A stretch of DNA of 64,000 nucleotides from a virus, in IMG/VR virus record IMGVR_UViG_3300007640_000030, positions 1-64,000 of that record. One strand, 5' to 3'. A program made the position numbers and the translations under genes. Positions 47,283 to 55,657 of this stretch are shown in pieces; within the stretch, counting starts at the first letter, position 1, and the number at the start of each line of letters is the position of its first letter. Below the pieces are notes generated by a model. It did not search any database. It was not told the origin of the DNA and was given only the letters and a program-made list of their open reading frames with translations.

Positions 47283-47303
47283 ATTTAACCAACAGTTGGT
47301 TAA
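47266..47303. repeat. Direct and inverted repeat at the end of the GIY-YIG gene
   Basis: AACAGTTGGTTAA occurs twice, once ending in the stop codon and once just beyond, and the region between forms the palindrome TTGGTTAAATTTAACCAA. It lies immediately before the terminator. It may be a binding site or a scar of module insertion. Confidence 0.6.
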
Positions 47304-47310
47304 AAAAGAG

Positions 47311-47332
47311 GGGACGTTAAGTCCCCTTTTTA
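47311..47332 (+). terminator. Intrinsic terminator (bidirectional)
   Basis: GGGGAC, 5-nt loop, GTCCCC, then TTTTT on the plus strand. An A-run lies on the left side, so it can also stop minus transcription coming from 47333..47707. Confidence 0.85.
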
Positions 47333-47707
47333 TTACTCATTCCAACGATCATCGTCTTCGTCATAGTCACCATCATTATCGGTGTCACAGAAACGTTGCC
47401 ACGCAATCATATCAAAAGTTAGACCTTCATGCCACGGTACATATGCTTTGCACCATTCATGAGAACCCACTACCATATCATCGGTTCCGTCTGGATCGGG
47501 AACATAATCTCTCTTGGTATGTTCTTTCTGAAGTGTAAAATACACATTACCGTTATTGTAGTTTTTCTGTGTGAACAACTTACGTTTGGCGATGTAAATT
47601 TTCTCGCCTTCGGATAGAGTGTATGTCGATCCATCATCATAATTGATTACCGTTTCAGAATGGGCAGAAAACGGAATCAACACTAGCGCTAGTATTAACC
47701 ATTTCAT
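47333..47707 (-). CDS. Secreted protein with Asp-rich calcium-binding-like end, 124 aa
   Basis: A signal peptide (MKWLILALVLIPFSAHS) precedes a small mature protein. The middle is beta-prone with aromatic residues (YNNGNVYFTLQKEHTKRDY) and two Cys (HEWCKAY, QRFCDTD). The end, DTDNDGDYDEDDDRW, matches the D-x-D-x-D-G-x-x-D calcium loop seen in thrombospondin-3 or dockerin repeats. It follows gene 23 after a terminator and has no clear promoter in the 138-nt gap. Function unknown. Confidence 0.6.
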   Translation of the reverse strand: MKWLILALVLIPFSAHSETVINYDDGSTYTLSEGEKIYIAKRKLFTQKNYNNGNVYFTLQKEHTKRDYVPDPDGTDDMVVGSHEWCKAYVPWHEGLTFDMIAWQRFCDTDNDGDYDEDDDRWNE

Positions 47708-47780
47708 ACTACATGCTCCTTTAAGTTATGCTTCCTTTCACTAGGAGACTACCATGTCGTACCATTATTATATATGCATA

Positions 47781-47807
47781 AAAAAGGGGGGACTGCAGCG
47801 TCCCCCC
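47781..47807 (-). terminator. Terminator after gene 23
   Basis: Minus strand: GGGGGGAC, 6-nt loop, GTCCCCCC, then TTTTT. It would stop the very strong capsid transcript. Confidence 0.85.
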
Positions 47808-47845
47808 AAAAAATGACTCTTTCGAGTTTCTTTTTATTTTTTATC

Positions 47846-49180
47846 TTATGTGAGGATGTTGTCCACACGGAAGATACGGTAGTACTGGTTACTCTTAGCA
47901 GCAGCGAGACCGTCAGCAGGTGTTGCACCCACGAAAGGATTCGAAGCCATGCCGTAACGAGTCTTGAAACCGATCTTCGGTTGGAAAGTGTCTTCCCCAA
48001 CGGCCTTGACCATAGTCAGAGGAACGTAAGGACAATAGAAAACACCAGAGTCATAAGGGTTAGTACCCTTATATCCAACAGTTACATAGTCGGTTTGTGC
48101 ATAAGGATCGATGTAGACCTTGATGCGTCCGTTCAATGTACCAGCGAAGGTGTTACCTGTGTCATCAACCTGAAGTTGAGTAGACATTGCAGGAGTGTAA
48201 TCCAACATACCAGAAGCAGACAGAGCAGTCGCAACATCTGAAGAACAGATGATTACGTTACCCTTACCGCGACGAGTTTCTTTTGCGATTACGTTCGCTT
48301 CGCGGTCAAGTTGTACAACCAGACCCTTGAACTTCTCAGCAGACCAACGACCATCAGCGTCCGAAGAAAGGTTAAAGATACCGTTCTTAGTAACGTTTGC
48401 CTGAAGACAACCCGTCTTCGCCTGAGAGTTGATGGTACGGATAACTTCACGGTTGATTTCCGCGAGGATTTCCGTTGACAGAATGTTCGCCAATTCTGTC
48501 TCTGCGTCAAGACCGTGAATCGCCTTCAGGTCTTGTGCGAGTTCAAGTGAGTACTCGGCTTTCAACGCACGAGACTTCGCAGTCACCGTGGCCTTTTCGA
48601 TGGTGAAACCCATCTCTTCGAAAGCACCTGCACCAGAAGAACCAAGGGCTTCTGCATCAGCAGTAGACATTGGGCGACCAGTGAGATTAGTACCACGAAG
48701 AGTATCAGCGGAGTCACCAGAAGGTGCGATTCCGTTGAAACCAGATACGTTGTCACTATCGTGAGCAGCAACACCAGAAGAGTCACCAGAGAATGTGGTT
48801 TCTGCTTCGTTGAACAGTGCTTCACGGTTAGAGGTAGAACCACCACCGTAACGAGACTTCATGGCGAAAATAAGACCAGTAGGTCCAGACATAGGCTGAA
48901 CACCACATACGTCATATGCCATGAGGTTAGGCATAGCGCGACGAACGAGAGAGATCAGAATAGGATCCCAGTTCGATGCACTGGTAGTGTTGTTGGCAGG
49001 AGCGGCTTCCGTGAGGAACCCAGCGGATGCAGCGCGGTCTTCCCGCATTGCACGTTCTTGGTTTTCAAGAATCGCGGCAGTAACGGCCTTGCGGTGACGA
49101 TCTGCGATCACACCAGCAGACTCTTCGTTCAGTACCGGACTCCACTTTTCGATCAATTGATCGTAAGAGTTAGTGTTCAT
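47846..49180 (-). CDS. 23: Major capsid protein gp23
   Basis: The hexameric head shell protein. The N-terminal pro-region ends at FLTEAAPANN, a fit to the L-x-E site cut by the gp21 protease (after Glu 58, comparable to T4). PILISLVRRAMPNLMAYDVC, then GVQPMSGPTGLIFAMKSRYG is the most conserved gp23 block, and the C-terminus holds GKTRYG-like KIGFKTRYGMASNPFVGA. 444 residues against 521 in T4, normal for the marine group. It is followed by a strong terminator. Confidence 0.97.
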   Translation of the reverse strand: MNTNSYDQLIEKWSPVLNEESAGVIADRHRKAVTAAILENQERAMREDRAASAGFLTEAAPANNTTSASNWDPILISLVRRAMPNLMAYDVCGVQPMSGPTGLIFAMKSRYGGGSTSNREALFNEAETTFSGDSSGVAAHDSDNVSGFNGIAPSGDSADTLRGTNLTGRPMSTADAEALGSSGAGAFEEMGFTIEKATVTAKSRALKAEYSLELAQDLKAIHGLDAETELANILSTEILAEINREVIRTINSQAKTGCLQANVTKNGIFNLSSDADGRWSAEKFKGLVVQLDREANVIAKETRRGKGNVIICSSDVATALSASGMLDYTPAMSTQLQVDDTGNTFAGTLNGRIKVYIDPYAQTDYVTVGYKGTNPYDSGVFYCPYVPLTMVKAVGEDTFQPKIGFKTRYGMASNPFVGATPADGLAAAKSNQYYRIFRVDNILT

Positions 49181-49191
49181 TTAGATATTCC

Positions 49192-50247
49192 TTACTGTGA
49201 TTGAGTAGTTTTCTTAATGGCAGCGAGGTATTGTTCCATCACAGAAGAAACTTCGATTTCAGTCTCAGGTTCTTCGGCGGTGAGTTCCTCACTAACCACG
49301 GGTTTTTCTGTCTTAAAGAAAGATTCTTTAACTGTCTGAACTTTAGTTTTGAAAGACTCTTCGTCATCAAAATCTACAGACTCTACCATACCACGCAGTT
49401 TCTCAACTTGAGTCTCTGCCATTCCACGAGTTGCTTCTGCAATGATCGCGTCACGTTGGAGTACTTCCAGTTGTTCTGCAAGTTTGATGTTGTCTCCAGT
49501 TTGAGTGTTGAGTTTTCCTTCCAACTCTTCAACCTGTTCAGCCAGTTCGTCAACTAGATCCAACTTGGACTCAGGAACTTCGATGTAAGACTCTACGAAT
49601 AGATCCTTCATCTTGTTCATGAACGTCTCTGCAATTTCAGTACGGAGACCGTTCTGAACTGCAACTTTGTTCTCTTCCATCCAAGTCTCAACAACGTAGT
49701 TGAGGTAGCTGTCTACTTTACCTACGAGGTCTTCTTTAATAGAGGATACCTCTTCGGCAAGTTCGCTCTTATACTGATCTTCGATTCTCTCAACTTCTTC
49801 AGAGAGTTTCGTCTTCACAGCAGCTTCGAAAATTACGGCAGTCTTGGCCTTGAACTCATCACTGAGTGTTGCCTCAGACTCGACCAATGCGTTCAGTTCT
49901 GCGGTAGTGTCAATGGTTTCAGCAACCACTTCTTCCGCACCTTCTTCAACTTCAACACCTTCACCCATGTATGATGCATACATCTTAGACATTTCTGCCT
50001 TAGACATACCGTTCATCTTAGTGAACATAGCATTGATCATACCTGCCTTAGTTTTCGGAACAGGAGCTTGCGATTTAACGGCGTCTGCAGCCTTGTCTAC
50101 AGATGCGATTGACTCAGGTTCCGTTACGGCCCCTTCATCACCCTTTGCACCCTTAGCAGCAGGAGCCGCCTCTTCGAGAGTCTCTTCCACGATATCGTTA
50201 ATTTCTTCATCGTGGAGTTCAACTTCGACTTTAGTTTCTTCAGTCAT
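49192..50247 (-). CDS. 22: Prohead core scaffold gp22
   Basis: A very acidic, Ala/Glu/Val-rich helical protein (351 residues; T4 has 269) between gp21 and gp23, the conserved place of the main scaffold. Long coiled-coil stretches run from about residue 115 onward (AVKTKLSEEVERIEDQYKSE and beyond). KTKAGMINAMFTKMNGMSKA (about 65-84) is a patch seen in marine gp22 proteins. Scattered LxE-type sites would be cut by gp21 during head maturation. Confidence 0.9.
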   Translation of the reverse strand: MTEETKVEVELHDEEINDIVEETLEEAAPAAKGAKGDEGAVTEPESIASVDKAADAVKSQAPVPKTKAGMINAMFTKMNGMSKAEMSKMYASYMGEGVEVEEGAEEVVAETIDTTAELNALVESEATLSDEFKAKTAVIFEAAVKTKLSEEVERIEDQYKSELAEEVSSIKEDLVGKVDSYLNYVVETWMEENKVAVQNGLRTEIAETFMNKMKDLFVESYIEVPESKLDLVDELAEQVEELEGKLNTQTGDNIKLAEQLEVLQRDAIIAEATRGMAETQVEKLRGMVESVDFDDEESFKTKVQTVKESFFKTEKPVVSEELTAEEPETEIEVSSVMEQYLAAIKKTTQSQ

Positions 50248-50257
50248 TATTGACTCC

Positions 50258-50917
50258 TTACAATTGTGATTTAATTAACGAGAGGAAATTCTTAAACTCT
50301 CGAATTTGCGTTTCAGGACGAAACGCCTTCGGAGCAGTTTTAATTTCAGTCTCCATTTTTTCAATTACCTGAGCTTCTAGAACGCCGTTATTCCAGATCC
50401 AATCAACACCTTCCATGATTCCATTAACGAAGGCATCCGGTGCGGATGGATCTTGTACGATGTCAACCGTACTAAGAATAAAATCGTCTTTGACGTACAT
50501 TGCGCCGTTCCGTTGTTCAAGGCTACCCATACCACGAGTTGACACACCTAGTTGAACACCACCCTCAAGAAGACCTTGAACGATCTTACCCATAGGAGTA
50601 TCCAATATTTGTGCCTTTCCTACCACATCATTCCCCTCAAACTTGAGGTCAGTGATGAGGTGAGAAACTTTGTCTAAGTTAACTGTCGGTCCTTCAGGGT
50701 GATTCAATTCACCAACCGCACGTTTCTTAGATACTTGTTCTTTTACGTACTTACCTACCGCATTCTCCATAATTGGTTTGGGGTAGATACGTCCGTTTCT
50801 ATTCTTTGCGTCCGCCTGCGCGAAAATACCTTCGATGACGTATTTCTTTGCGCCATCTTCTTTCTTCTCTACAATACATTGTAGATCGTTTTCTACGTAT
50901 TCGCTGATTAACTTCAT
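50258..50917 (-). CDS. 21: Prohead core protease gp21
   Basis: A serine protease of the U9/S78-like type that matures the prohead. The catalytic His is in GELNHPEGPTVNLDKVSH (His about 73), and the Ser is in GVQLGVSTRGMGSL (about 126). IEGIFAQADAKNRNGRIYPK (about 28-47) is the conserved start of the fold. 219 residues against 212 in T4. It ends 10 nt before gene 22. Confidence 0.95.
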   Translation of the reverse strand: MKLISEYVENDLQCIVEKKEDGAKKYVIEGIFAQADAKNRNGRIYPKPIMENAVGKYVKEQVSKKRAVGELNHPEGPTVNLDKVSHLITDLKFEGNDVVGKAQILDTPMGKIVQGLLEGGVQLGVSTRGMGSLEQRNGAMYVKDDFILSTVDIVQDPSAPDAFVNGIMEGVDWIWNNGVLEAQVIEKMETEIKTAPKAFRPETQIREFKNFLSLIKSQL

Positions 50918-51126
50918 TAGGTTAATTCCTTGACGATGTTCTCTGCGGACCTCTGTGCATCTTTCTGCGACTTAAAGGTGTCCAATCTATCGCCATCAAC
51001 ATAGGCGGTGAACCCTTTATTGTCCTTATAAATCTGTACAGGGATCTTATTAATTTTTTTATCGTAGACGATAGTACCAGTTGGTTTTCGTCCCAACTTC
51101 TCACGAAGTTCTAAAAAAGTTTGCAT
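50917..51126 (-). CDS. Hypothetical head-region protein, 69 aa
   Basis: A small basic protein (MQTFLELREKLGRKPTGTIV, then KINKIPVQIYKDNKGFTAYV and a C-terminal helix). The mix of strands and basic residues would suit a small scaffold or DNA-contact role. It shares one base with the gp21 start and has a TATAAATA box 18 nt upstream, so it is late. It occupies the T4 gene 67/68 region but I cannot assign it to either. Confidence 0.65.
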   Translation of the reverse strand: MQTFLELREKLGRKPTGTIVYDKKINKIPVQIYKDNKGFTAYVDGDRLDTFKSQKDAQRSAENIVKELT

Positions 51127-51143
51127 AAGTTTCCCTTGACTAT

Positions 51144-51151
51144 TATTTATA
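51144..51151 (-). promoter_or_regulatory. T4-type late promoter (TATAAATA)
   Basis: An exact octamer on the minus strand, 18 nt before ATG 51126, probably driving the 69-aa gene, gp21, gp22 and gp23. Confidence 0.75.
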
Positions 51152-51156
51152 CAAAT

Positions 51157-51501
51157 TTAGATTTCTGCACCAGAATAAATTTCTTTACCCTCTTGTTCAG
51201 CGGTGTCCTCATCTTCGAGTTCTAACTCGTACTCGTCGAGTTCATCCAGTTCATCTTCATCTTCTACATCGAAGAAATCATCGTCTTCTAGATCGATGTC
51301 TTCGTCAGAGTTAAAGATACTAGATGCGACTGCCGCTTTCTCGGCGTCAAGACGTGCAGTCATCTTGTCCGCCATCATGGTGTCAAACTGTTCCTTCGCT
51401 TTGTTGAAGTTACCAGCCTGCACCATGTCAATAAAATCCTGTTGCATAGATGTAGGGATCTCTTGATCAACTACGTCTTCAACTGTTTCGTTATCACTCA
51501 T
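51157..51501 (-). CDS. Acidic prohead core protein (gp67/gp68-like)
   Basis: 114 residues. The N-terminal half has IPTSMQQDFIDMVQAGNFNK and a helix through DTMMADKMTARLDAEKAAVA, and the second half is almost solid Asp/Glu (about residues 65-105). Highly acidic small core proteins between portal and protease are typical of T4 gp67/gp68, which fill the prohead scaffold and are removed by gp21. Its start overlaps the 34-aa gene by 8 nt. Confidence 0.75.
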   Translation of the reverse strand: MSDNETVEDVVDQEIPTSMQQDFIDMVQAGNFNKAKEQFDTMMADKMTARLDAEKAAVASSIFNSDEDIDLEDDDFFDVEDEDELDELDEYELELEDEDTAEQEGKEIYSGAEI

Positions 51502-51598
51502 CTTCAGGTTCTCCTATTTTCTCATAGTCATCGTGACGGTCTTCTTGACCATCATGGTTTAAATCAAAGAACTGTGCCAACCACTCCAAGTAATTCAT
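51494..51598 (-). CDS. Microprotein with EF-hand-like loop, 34 aa
   Basis: ATG 51598 shares its last base with the portal stop (TAATG), and the TGA overlaps the next start. The peptide MNYLEWLAQFFDLNHDGQED continues with RHDDYEK. DLNHDGQEDRHD has the spacing of an EF-hand calcium loop (D-x-N-x-D-G-x-x-D-x-x-D). Tight coupling at both ends suggests it is translated with the head genes. Function unknown. Confidence 0.6.
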   Translation of the reverse strand: MNYLEWLAQFFDLNHDGQEDRHDDYEKIGEPEDE

Positions 51599-53124
51599 TA
51601 CTGGAATTCGTCGCCATCGTCCGCCTCTCCTCCGTCACCTTTATCGTTTTCGGATTCGACCTCATCTTTCATCTGTTCGATGTCATCATCTGACATCATC
51701 ATAACATTTTTCATTACCCATTCACGCGAGAAGTATTCACCAACATACTGTGTAATTCTGTCCATAGTATCCAGACGTTCCCTTAACAACTCAGCGTTCT
51801 TAAGTTCGGTGAAGTGGTTGTCACGAATAAAGTCGATGACGATATCGTTCTTCCACTCATCCCAATCCTCATCGGTGATGATACCCTTGAGGACAAGTTG
51901 TTTCTTGATGATGCCCAAGAACATCATAGAGAAACGTCTGCGAAGTCTATCAACAAACTTCTGGAACTTTACTTCGTCCCTATTGATTTCTGTTGAACGA
52001 CCTAACGAGAACTGGGCTTCTTGTTCCAGTCTATTGATAGGTACATTCAATGAACGGTACAGTTTCTTCTGGAAGTAGATGATGTCATCTATCTGTCCAA
52101 GGTTCTCCCCGCCAGGCAGGGTACTGATCTCTGTACCACGTCCACCCTCTCTACGAGGTAACCAGAAGTCTTCCAACATGGACATGTGTTTACGATCATC
52201 TTTGATCTGTCCAGTGTTTGCATCGTAGACTAACTTATTTCTATAACGAGACATGATGTCTTTCATGTGTTGTTCTGCCTTACCCGTAGGTAGGTTACCA
52301 ACGTCGATATAGAAAATTCTTCTCTCAGGTGCACGTGCGAGACGATAGATCACCAGAGAGTCTTCCATCATCCTTAACTGGTTGACGGGTTTAATTGCCT
52401 TGTGTAGATAAGACACTACACGTTTGCGAGAGGGGTCAAGTAGACCCGAAGTCACATACGAAACAGAATCCGGAGACAATTTGATGCCTTGGTTCGCACC
52501 CGCCTTCTCTTGATAGATGTAAAACTCATTTACACTATCAACGATTTTGGCGTCTGTCTTTTGATCCTTTTTGTATTTGACCTCTTTTACTTTGCGGATC
52601 TTAGAGGAGTCGATTGACCGGATCTCTTGAATACCCGCCTTGAGGTTTGATTCGTTTACTACTAGATGGTGTACGATACGACCATCAACGTACCACGATC
52701 TAAAGATATCGTGGGCGTGATCATTGAAGTTCATCATAGAACATACATTGTCAAATTCTTCAACAATCAGTTTCTTAATTCTGTCGGGTGCCTCTACCTT
52801 ATCAAGAACGATTTCAACGGATGACTCTGCATCAGATGCACTGATAGACTCATTAACAATATCTTCGATGGCGGCATCTACTTCAGGATGTTCTGCGATA
52901 CCACGATATTTTTTGATGAGTTCTGCATTGTCTTTCGCTTCGTTCCCATTCATGTCAATATATTGACCGAAGTGGGCTCCACTGGCAGTTACATACCCCG
53001 CGCCATCATCATCCTGTTTTGGGACAATAGAGGGGAGTTTTTCCTGTTCTTTATCTTTCTTCTGGATCCTCTTTAACTCGAATCCAAAAAGTTTGATACC
53101 GTTGTTCTCTGCCATATATTCCAA
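51598..53124 (-). CDS. 20: Portal vertex protein gp20
   Basis: The dodecameric portal through which DNA is packaged. 508 residues against 524 in T4. Conserved parts include ISASDAESSVEIVLDKVEAP (about 91-110), YRLARAPERRIFYIDVGNLP (about 258-277), the long helix, EDFWLPRREGGRGTEISTLP (about 318-337) and SLGRSTEINRDEVKFQKFVD. This gene block is widely used as a marker for T4-like cyanophages. An acidic C-terminal tail is present. Confidence 0.96.
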   Translation of the reverse strand: MEYMAENNGIKLFGFELKRIQKKDKEQEKLPSIVPKQDDDGAGYVTASGAHFGQYIDMNGNEAKDNAELIKKYRGIAEHPEVDAAIEDIVNESISASDAESSVEIVLDKVEAPDRIKKLIVEEFDNVCSMMNFNDHAHDIFRSWYVDGRIVHHLVVNESNLKAGIQEIRSIDSSKIRKVKEVKYKKDQKTDAKIVDSVNEFYIYQEKAGANQGIKLSPDSVSYVTSGLLDPSRKRVVSYLHKAIKPVNQLRMMEDSLVIYRLARAPERRIFYIDVGNLPTGKAEQHMKDIMSRYRNKLVYDANTGQIKDDRKHMSMLEDFWLPRREGGRGTEISTLPGGENLGQIDDIIYFQKKLYRSLNVPINRLEQEAQFSLGRSTEINRDEVKFQKFVDRLRRRFSMMFLGIIKKQLVLKGIITDEDWDEWKNDIVIDFIRDNHFTELKNAELLRERLDTMDRITQYVGEYFSREWVMKNVMMMSDDDIEQMKDEVESENDKGDGGEADDGDEFQ

Positions 53125-53142
53125 ACTCTACTATAGTAAGAA

Positions 53143-53168
53143 GGTACGGAGAGTTACCCCTCCGTACC
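53143..53168 (-). terminator. Stem-loop between genes 19 and 20
   Basis: GGTACGGAG pairs with CTCCGTACC (9 bp) around an 8-nt loop. On the minus strand it is followed by TTCTTACT, a weak T-run. It may be a partial terminator or RNA-processing site that sets the gp19 to gp20 ratio. Confidence 0.6.
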
Positions 53169-53185
53169 CTATACTTATACCACCA

Positions 53186-53713
53186 TTAATTGGTAGTGTT
53201 AGACTCCCAGTACTGGACTTGGAATTCACAAGTGAAGTCCTCAATCGCATCTACTGTTTCATAATTCACGTCGATGGCCGCAACGTTAGTTGGGAAACAC
53301 CCACGGAAATTATATGTCTTGATAGTTGACCCATCCTTGTCCAACTGTTCAACGATCAGGTCAGCCTGATAGTCAACGGGGTTGGTAAGACCAGTGTTTG
53401 CTTGGTGAGAATTAATACCATTCATCCACTGTTCGAGTGAGTTACGTACCAAGAAGTCCGTATCGTTGATGATAGTCACGGTCCACGTACCGAAGGTACG
53501 GTCACCGGCGATCTTCAACTGTCTACCACGAAACGGGATTGTAACAACCCCCATTTCGGATGCGGGCAACTGTGCCGCCTTACATAGGAAAGATGTGAGT
53601 TCCACATCTCCCCCTGCATATGCGGGGAAGTTAACAGTCGCCTTGAACATGTTGGCGCGAGCGCCACCACCTCTTAACTTCGACTTGAAGTCATCTACTC
53701 CTAAAATTGCCAT
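53186..53713 (-). CDS. 19: Tail tube protein gp19
   Basis: The stacked rings of this protein form the inner tail tube. MAILGVDDFKSKLRGGGARA at the start, then FLCKAAQLPASEMGVVTIPF (about 42-61), GRQLKIAGDRTFGTWTVTII (about 62-81) and GCFPTNVAAIDVNYET near the end are standard gp19 features. 175 residues against 163 in T4. It follows the sheath gene by 19 nt and precedes a stem-loop. Confidence 0.93.
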   Translation of the reverse strand: MAILGVDDFKSKLRGGGARANMFKATVNFPAYAGGDVELTSFLCKAAQLPASEMGVVTIPFRGRQLKIAGDRTFGTWTVTIINDTDFLVRNSLEQWMNGINSHQANTGLTNPVDYQADLIVEQLDKDGSTIKTYNFRGCFPTNVAAIDVNYETVDAIEDFTCEFQVQYWESNTTN

Positions 53714-53732
53714 TTCTTAAGCTCCTGTTATC

Positions 53733-55571
53733 TTAGACCGCACCCACAACTTCATCAAACTGGACACCCGTTCTAACTGCAACAAAGTTCAGTGTTACGT
53801 AGTTGATTGAACGTGCGGGTTTGATAAAGATGGAAGCGACAAATTCGTTTCTATCGACCACAGCGGGCGTGTTGTTTGTTTCGTCACATACAACACGGAA
53901 GTCTGTGATACCTCTTCGACCCCTGATCTCACGCAACAGAGGTTCGACAACGTTCACGAATTCTGCACGAGTAAACTCGTCGTTGAATTCAAACAGGATG
54001 TTCTTCGCAGCGGCAGCGATTGAACGCTCCAGTGCAAGGAACAATCTACGAACGTTGATTCTGTCGAATGCAGAAGGTCTGTTCTCATGGGTTTTATCCC
54101 CGAAGAGTACGATTGCAGCGCCAGGAATGTTGGCGATGGGGTTAATACCCGCCTTATACAATGTATCTCTCTGAGTCTTGTTAGGAGTAATTGCAAGATC
54201 GGTTACACCGACATAATTACCTCTACGTTGACCAGCAGGGGAGAACCAAGGAGCGGCCACCGCATCTGTTGCAGCCATAAGACCAGCAGTAGATGATGCA
54301 GCAGGAATGAAGACATACTTGTCATTGTACTTGTCGAAAACCTTGAGGTAGTTGTTATCGACTACTAGGTACGATGAGTTTGTCAAACTATTTGCAAACG
54401 TAACCGCATTGGAAACCGCAGTGCCAGCGGCGACACCAACAGTATCATTACGCTTAGGTGAAGTCACGACAACACAGTCTTTACGAGTCTGTTGTGCGAT
54501 ACCGTTAAGATCATTGACAATAGTAACAGCGTCACTGTCATTCACTGATCCGTTACCTACAGGTGAGATCAGGAAGTCTACTGTGACGTTCTCTGTATCT
54601 TCAAACAAGTCGAATGCAGTACCAATATCACCAGCGGTGAAGTCAGTGTCATCTGCACCATTCGAAAGTTTGATGAGTGCGTTATTGTCTGAGTCCCAAT
54701 TCAACCATCCAGAAGTTCCTGTACTAAAGTTAGTAGCGGAATCTACTTCAGGAGTGGTTCCCCAGTACTGACCAATACCCTGTCCACCAGCAAGAGTGGA
54801 AGAGAATGCAGAGTCACCATCAAAGTAACCAGACATTCTGATATATCCAGAAGACTGGTTGATGGCGTCTACCACGTACTGTGGTTCACCTTCTGTAGAT
54901 ACCGCACCTTTTGCAACTGAAAGGTGTGGGAAGGTTTCGAGTACCGAGCCAGGCGTACCTGTGAATTCACCCTTGCGGTCAATAACCGCAACGTGGATTT
55001 CATCCAAAGTACCTGAACGATCTGTCGCCCAAGAACTTGAAGTGGGTGCACGGTCAAAGGAACCACGATAGTCCCATTGATTAAAGTAACGATCTGCACT
55101 GTCGGCAGGACAGAATGTTACTGAAAGTCCGTTACCCAAAGCGCCAGGGAATCTCGAAATGAATGCACCAGAGTTATTGGTGGATGCATTGAGAGAACTC
55201 TTGACTGTGGTATCGAAGTGATTAGTGTTTTTTACTACGATGTTGTCTCCGGAGTCACTGGTGTTCACATCCGCGGCATAACCGGAATGTGCGTTTTTAG
55301 AACCATTGTGACCACGTACAACAAACAACGAGTTTGAGTACTTTAAAAAGTACACGGCAGACAAAAAGTCTGTCGCATGATCTTCATTAGGTGCGGCGAA
55401 AACTTGCACTAGACCAGCTTCATCTGCTACTAGTGTGCGTTCCTCTGCCGGGCCCCAACGAAACTTACCTACAAACGCACCAGTCGAAGTTGTGACATTA
55501 GGAGCGAATCCTGAGAGGTCGATCTCTTTGACTGTGATTGCAGGAGAAGCAGACGGTGTGGTTAATGCCAT
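53733..55571 (-). CDS. 18: Tail sheath protein gp18
   Basis: The contractile sheath subunit, 612 residues (T4 has 659). ITVKEIDLSGFAPNVTTSTG opens the protein, TGAFVGKFRWGPAEERTLV continues it, and the C-terminal domain has INVRRLFLALERSIAAAAKN, LFEFNDEFTRAEFVNVVEPL and IKPARSINYVTLNFVAVRTG. These are the most conserved sheath parts. The middle (about 100-350) is variable and likely forms the outer surface. A late promoter lies 66 nt upstream. Confidence 0.96.
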   Translation of the reverse strand: MALTTPSASPAITVKEIDLSGFAPNVTTSTGAFVGKFRWGPAEERTLVADEAGLVQVFAAPNEDHATDFLSAVYFLKYSNSLFVVRGHNGSKNAHSGYAADVNTSDSGDNIVVKNTNHFDTTVKSSLNASTNNSGAFISRFPGALGNGLSVTFCPADSADRYFNQWDYRGSFDRAPTSSSWATDRSGTLDEIHVAVIDRKGEFTGTPGSVLETFPHLSVAKGAVSTEGEPQYVVDAINQSSGYIRMSGYFDGDSAFSSTLAGGQGIGQYWGTTPEVDSATNFSTGTSGWLNWDSDNNALIKLSNGADDTDFTAGDIGTAFDLFEDTENVTVDFLISPVGNGSVNDSDAVTIVNDLNGIAQQTRKDCVVVTSPKRNDTVGVAAGTAVSNAVTFANSLTNSSYLVVDNNYLKVFDKYNDKYVFIPAASSTAGLMAATDAVAAPWFSPAGQRRGNYVGVTDLAITPNKTQRDTLYKAGINPIANIPGAAIVLFGDKTHENRPSAFDRINVRRLFLALERSIAAAAKNILFEFNDEFTRAEFVNVVEPLLREIRGRRGITDFRVVCDETNNTPAVVDRNEFVASIFIKPARSINYVTLNFVAVRTGVQFDEVVGAV

Positions 55572-55636
55572 GACTGTTTTCCTTTTTTCGTTTACAAATT
55601 ATGAGTTTAACATGATACGGGTCTATTCAACACTTT

Positions 55637-55644
55637 TATTTATA
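55637..55644 (-). promoter_or_regulatory. T4-type late promoter (TATAAATA)
   Basis: An exact octamer on the minus strand in the gap between genes 17 and 18, 66 nt before the sheath start. Confidence 0.75.
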
Positions 55645-55657
55645 AAAAGGGAGAATT

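Noticed and set aside
48761-49204. Plus-strand open frame of about 147 codons opposite gene 23
   Set aside because: Antisense to the major capsid gene with low-complexity, Arg/Cys-rich translation; no start signal.
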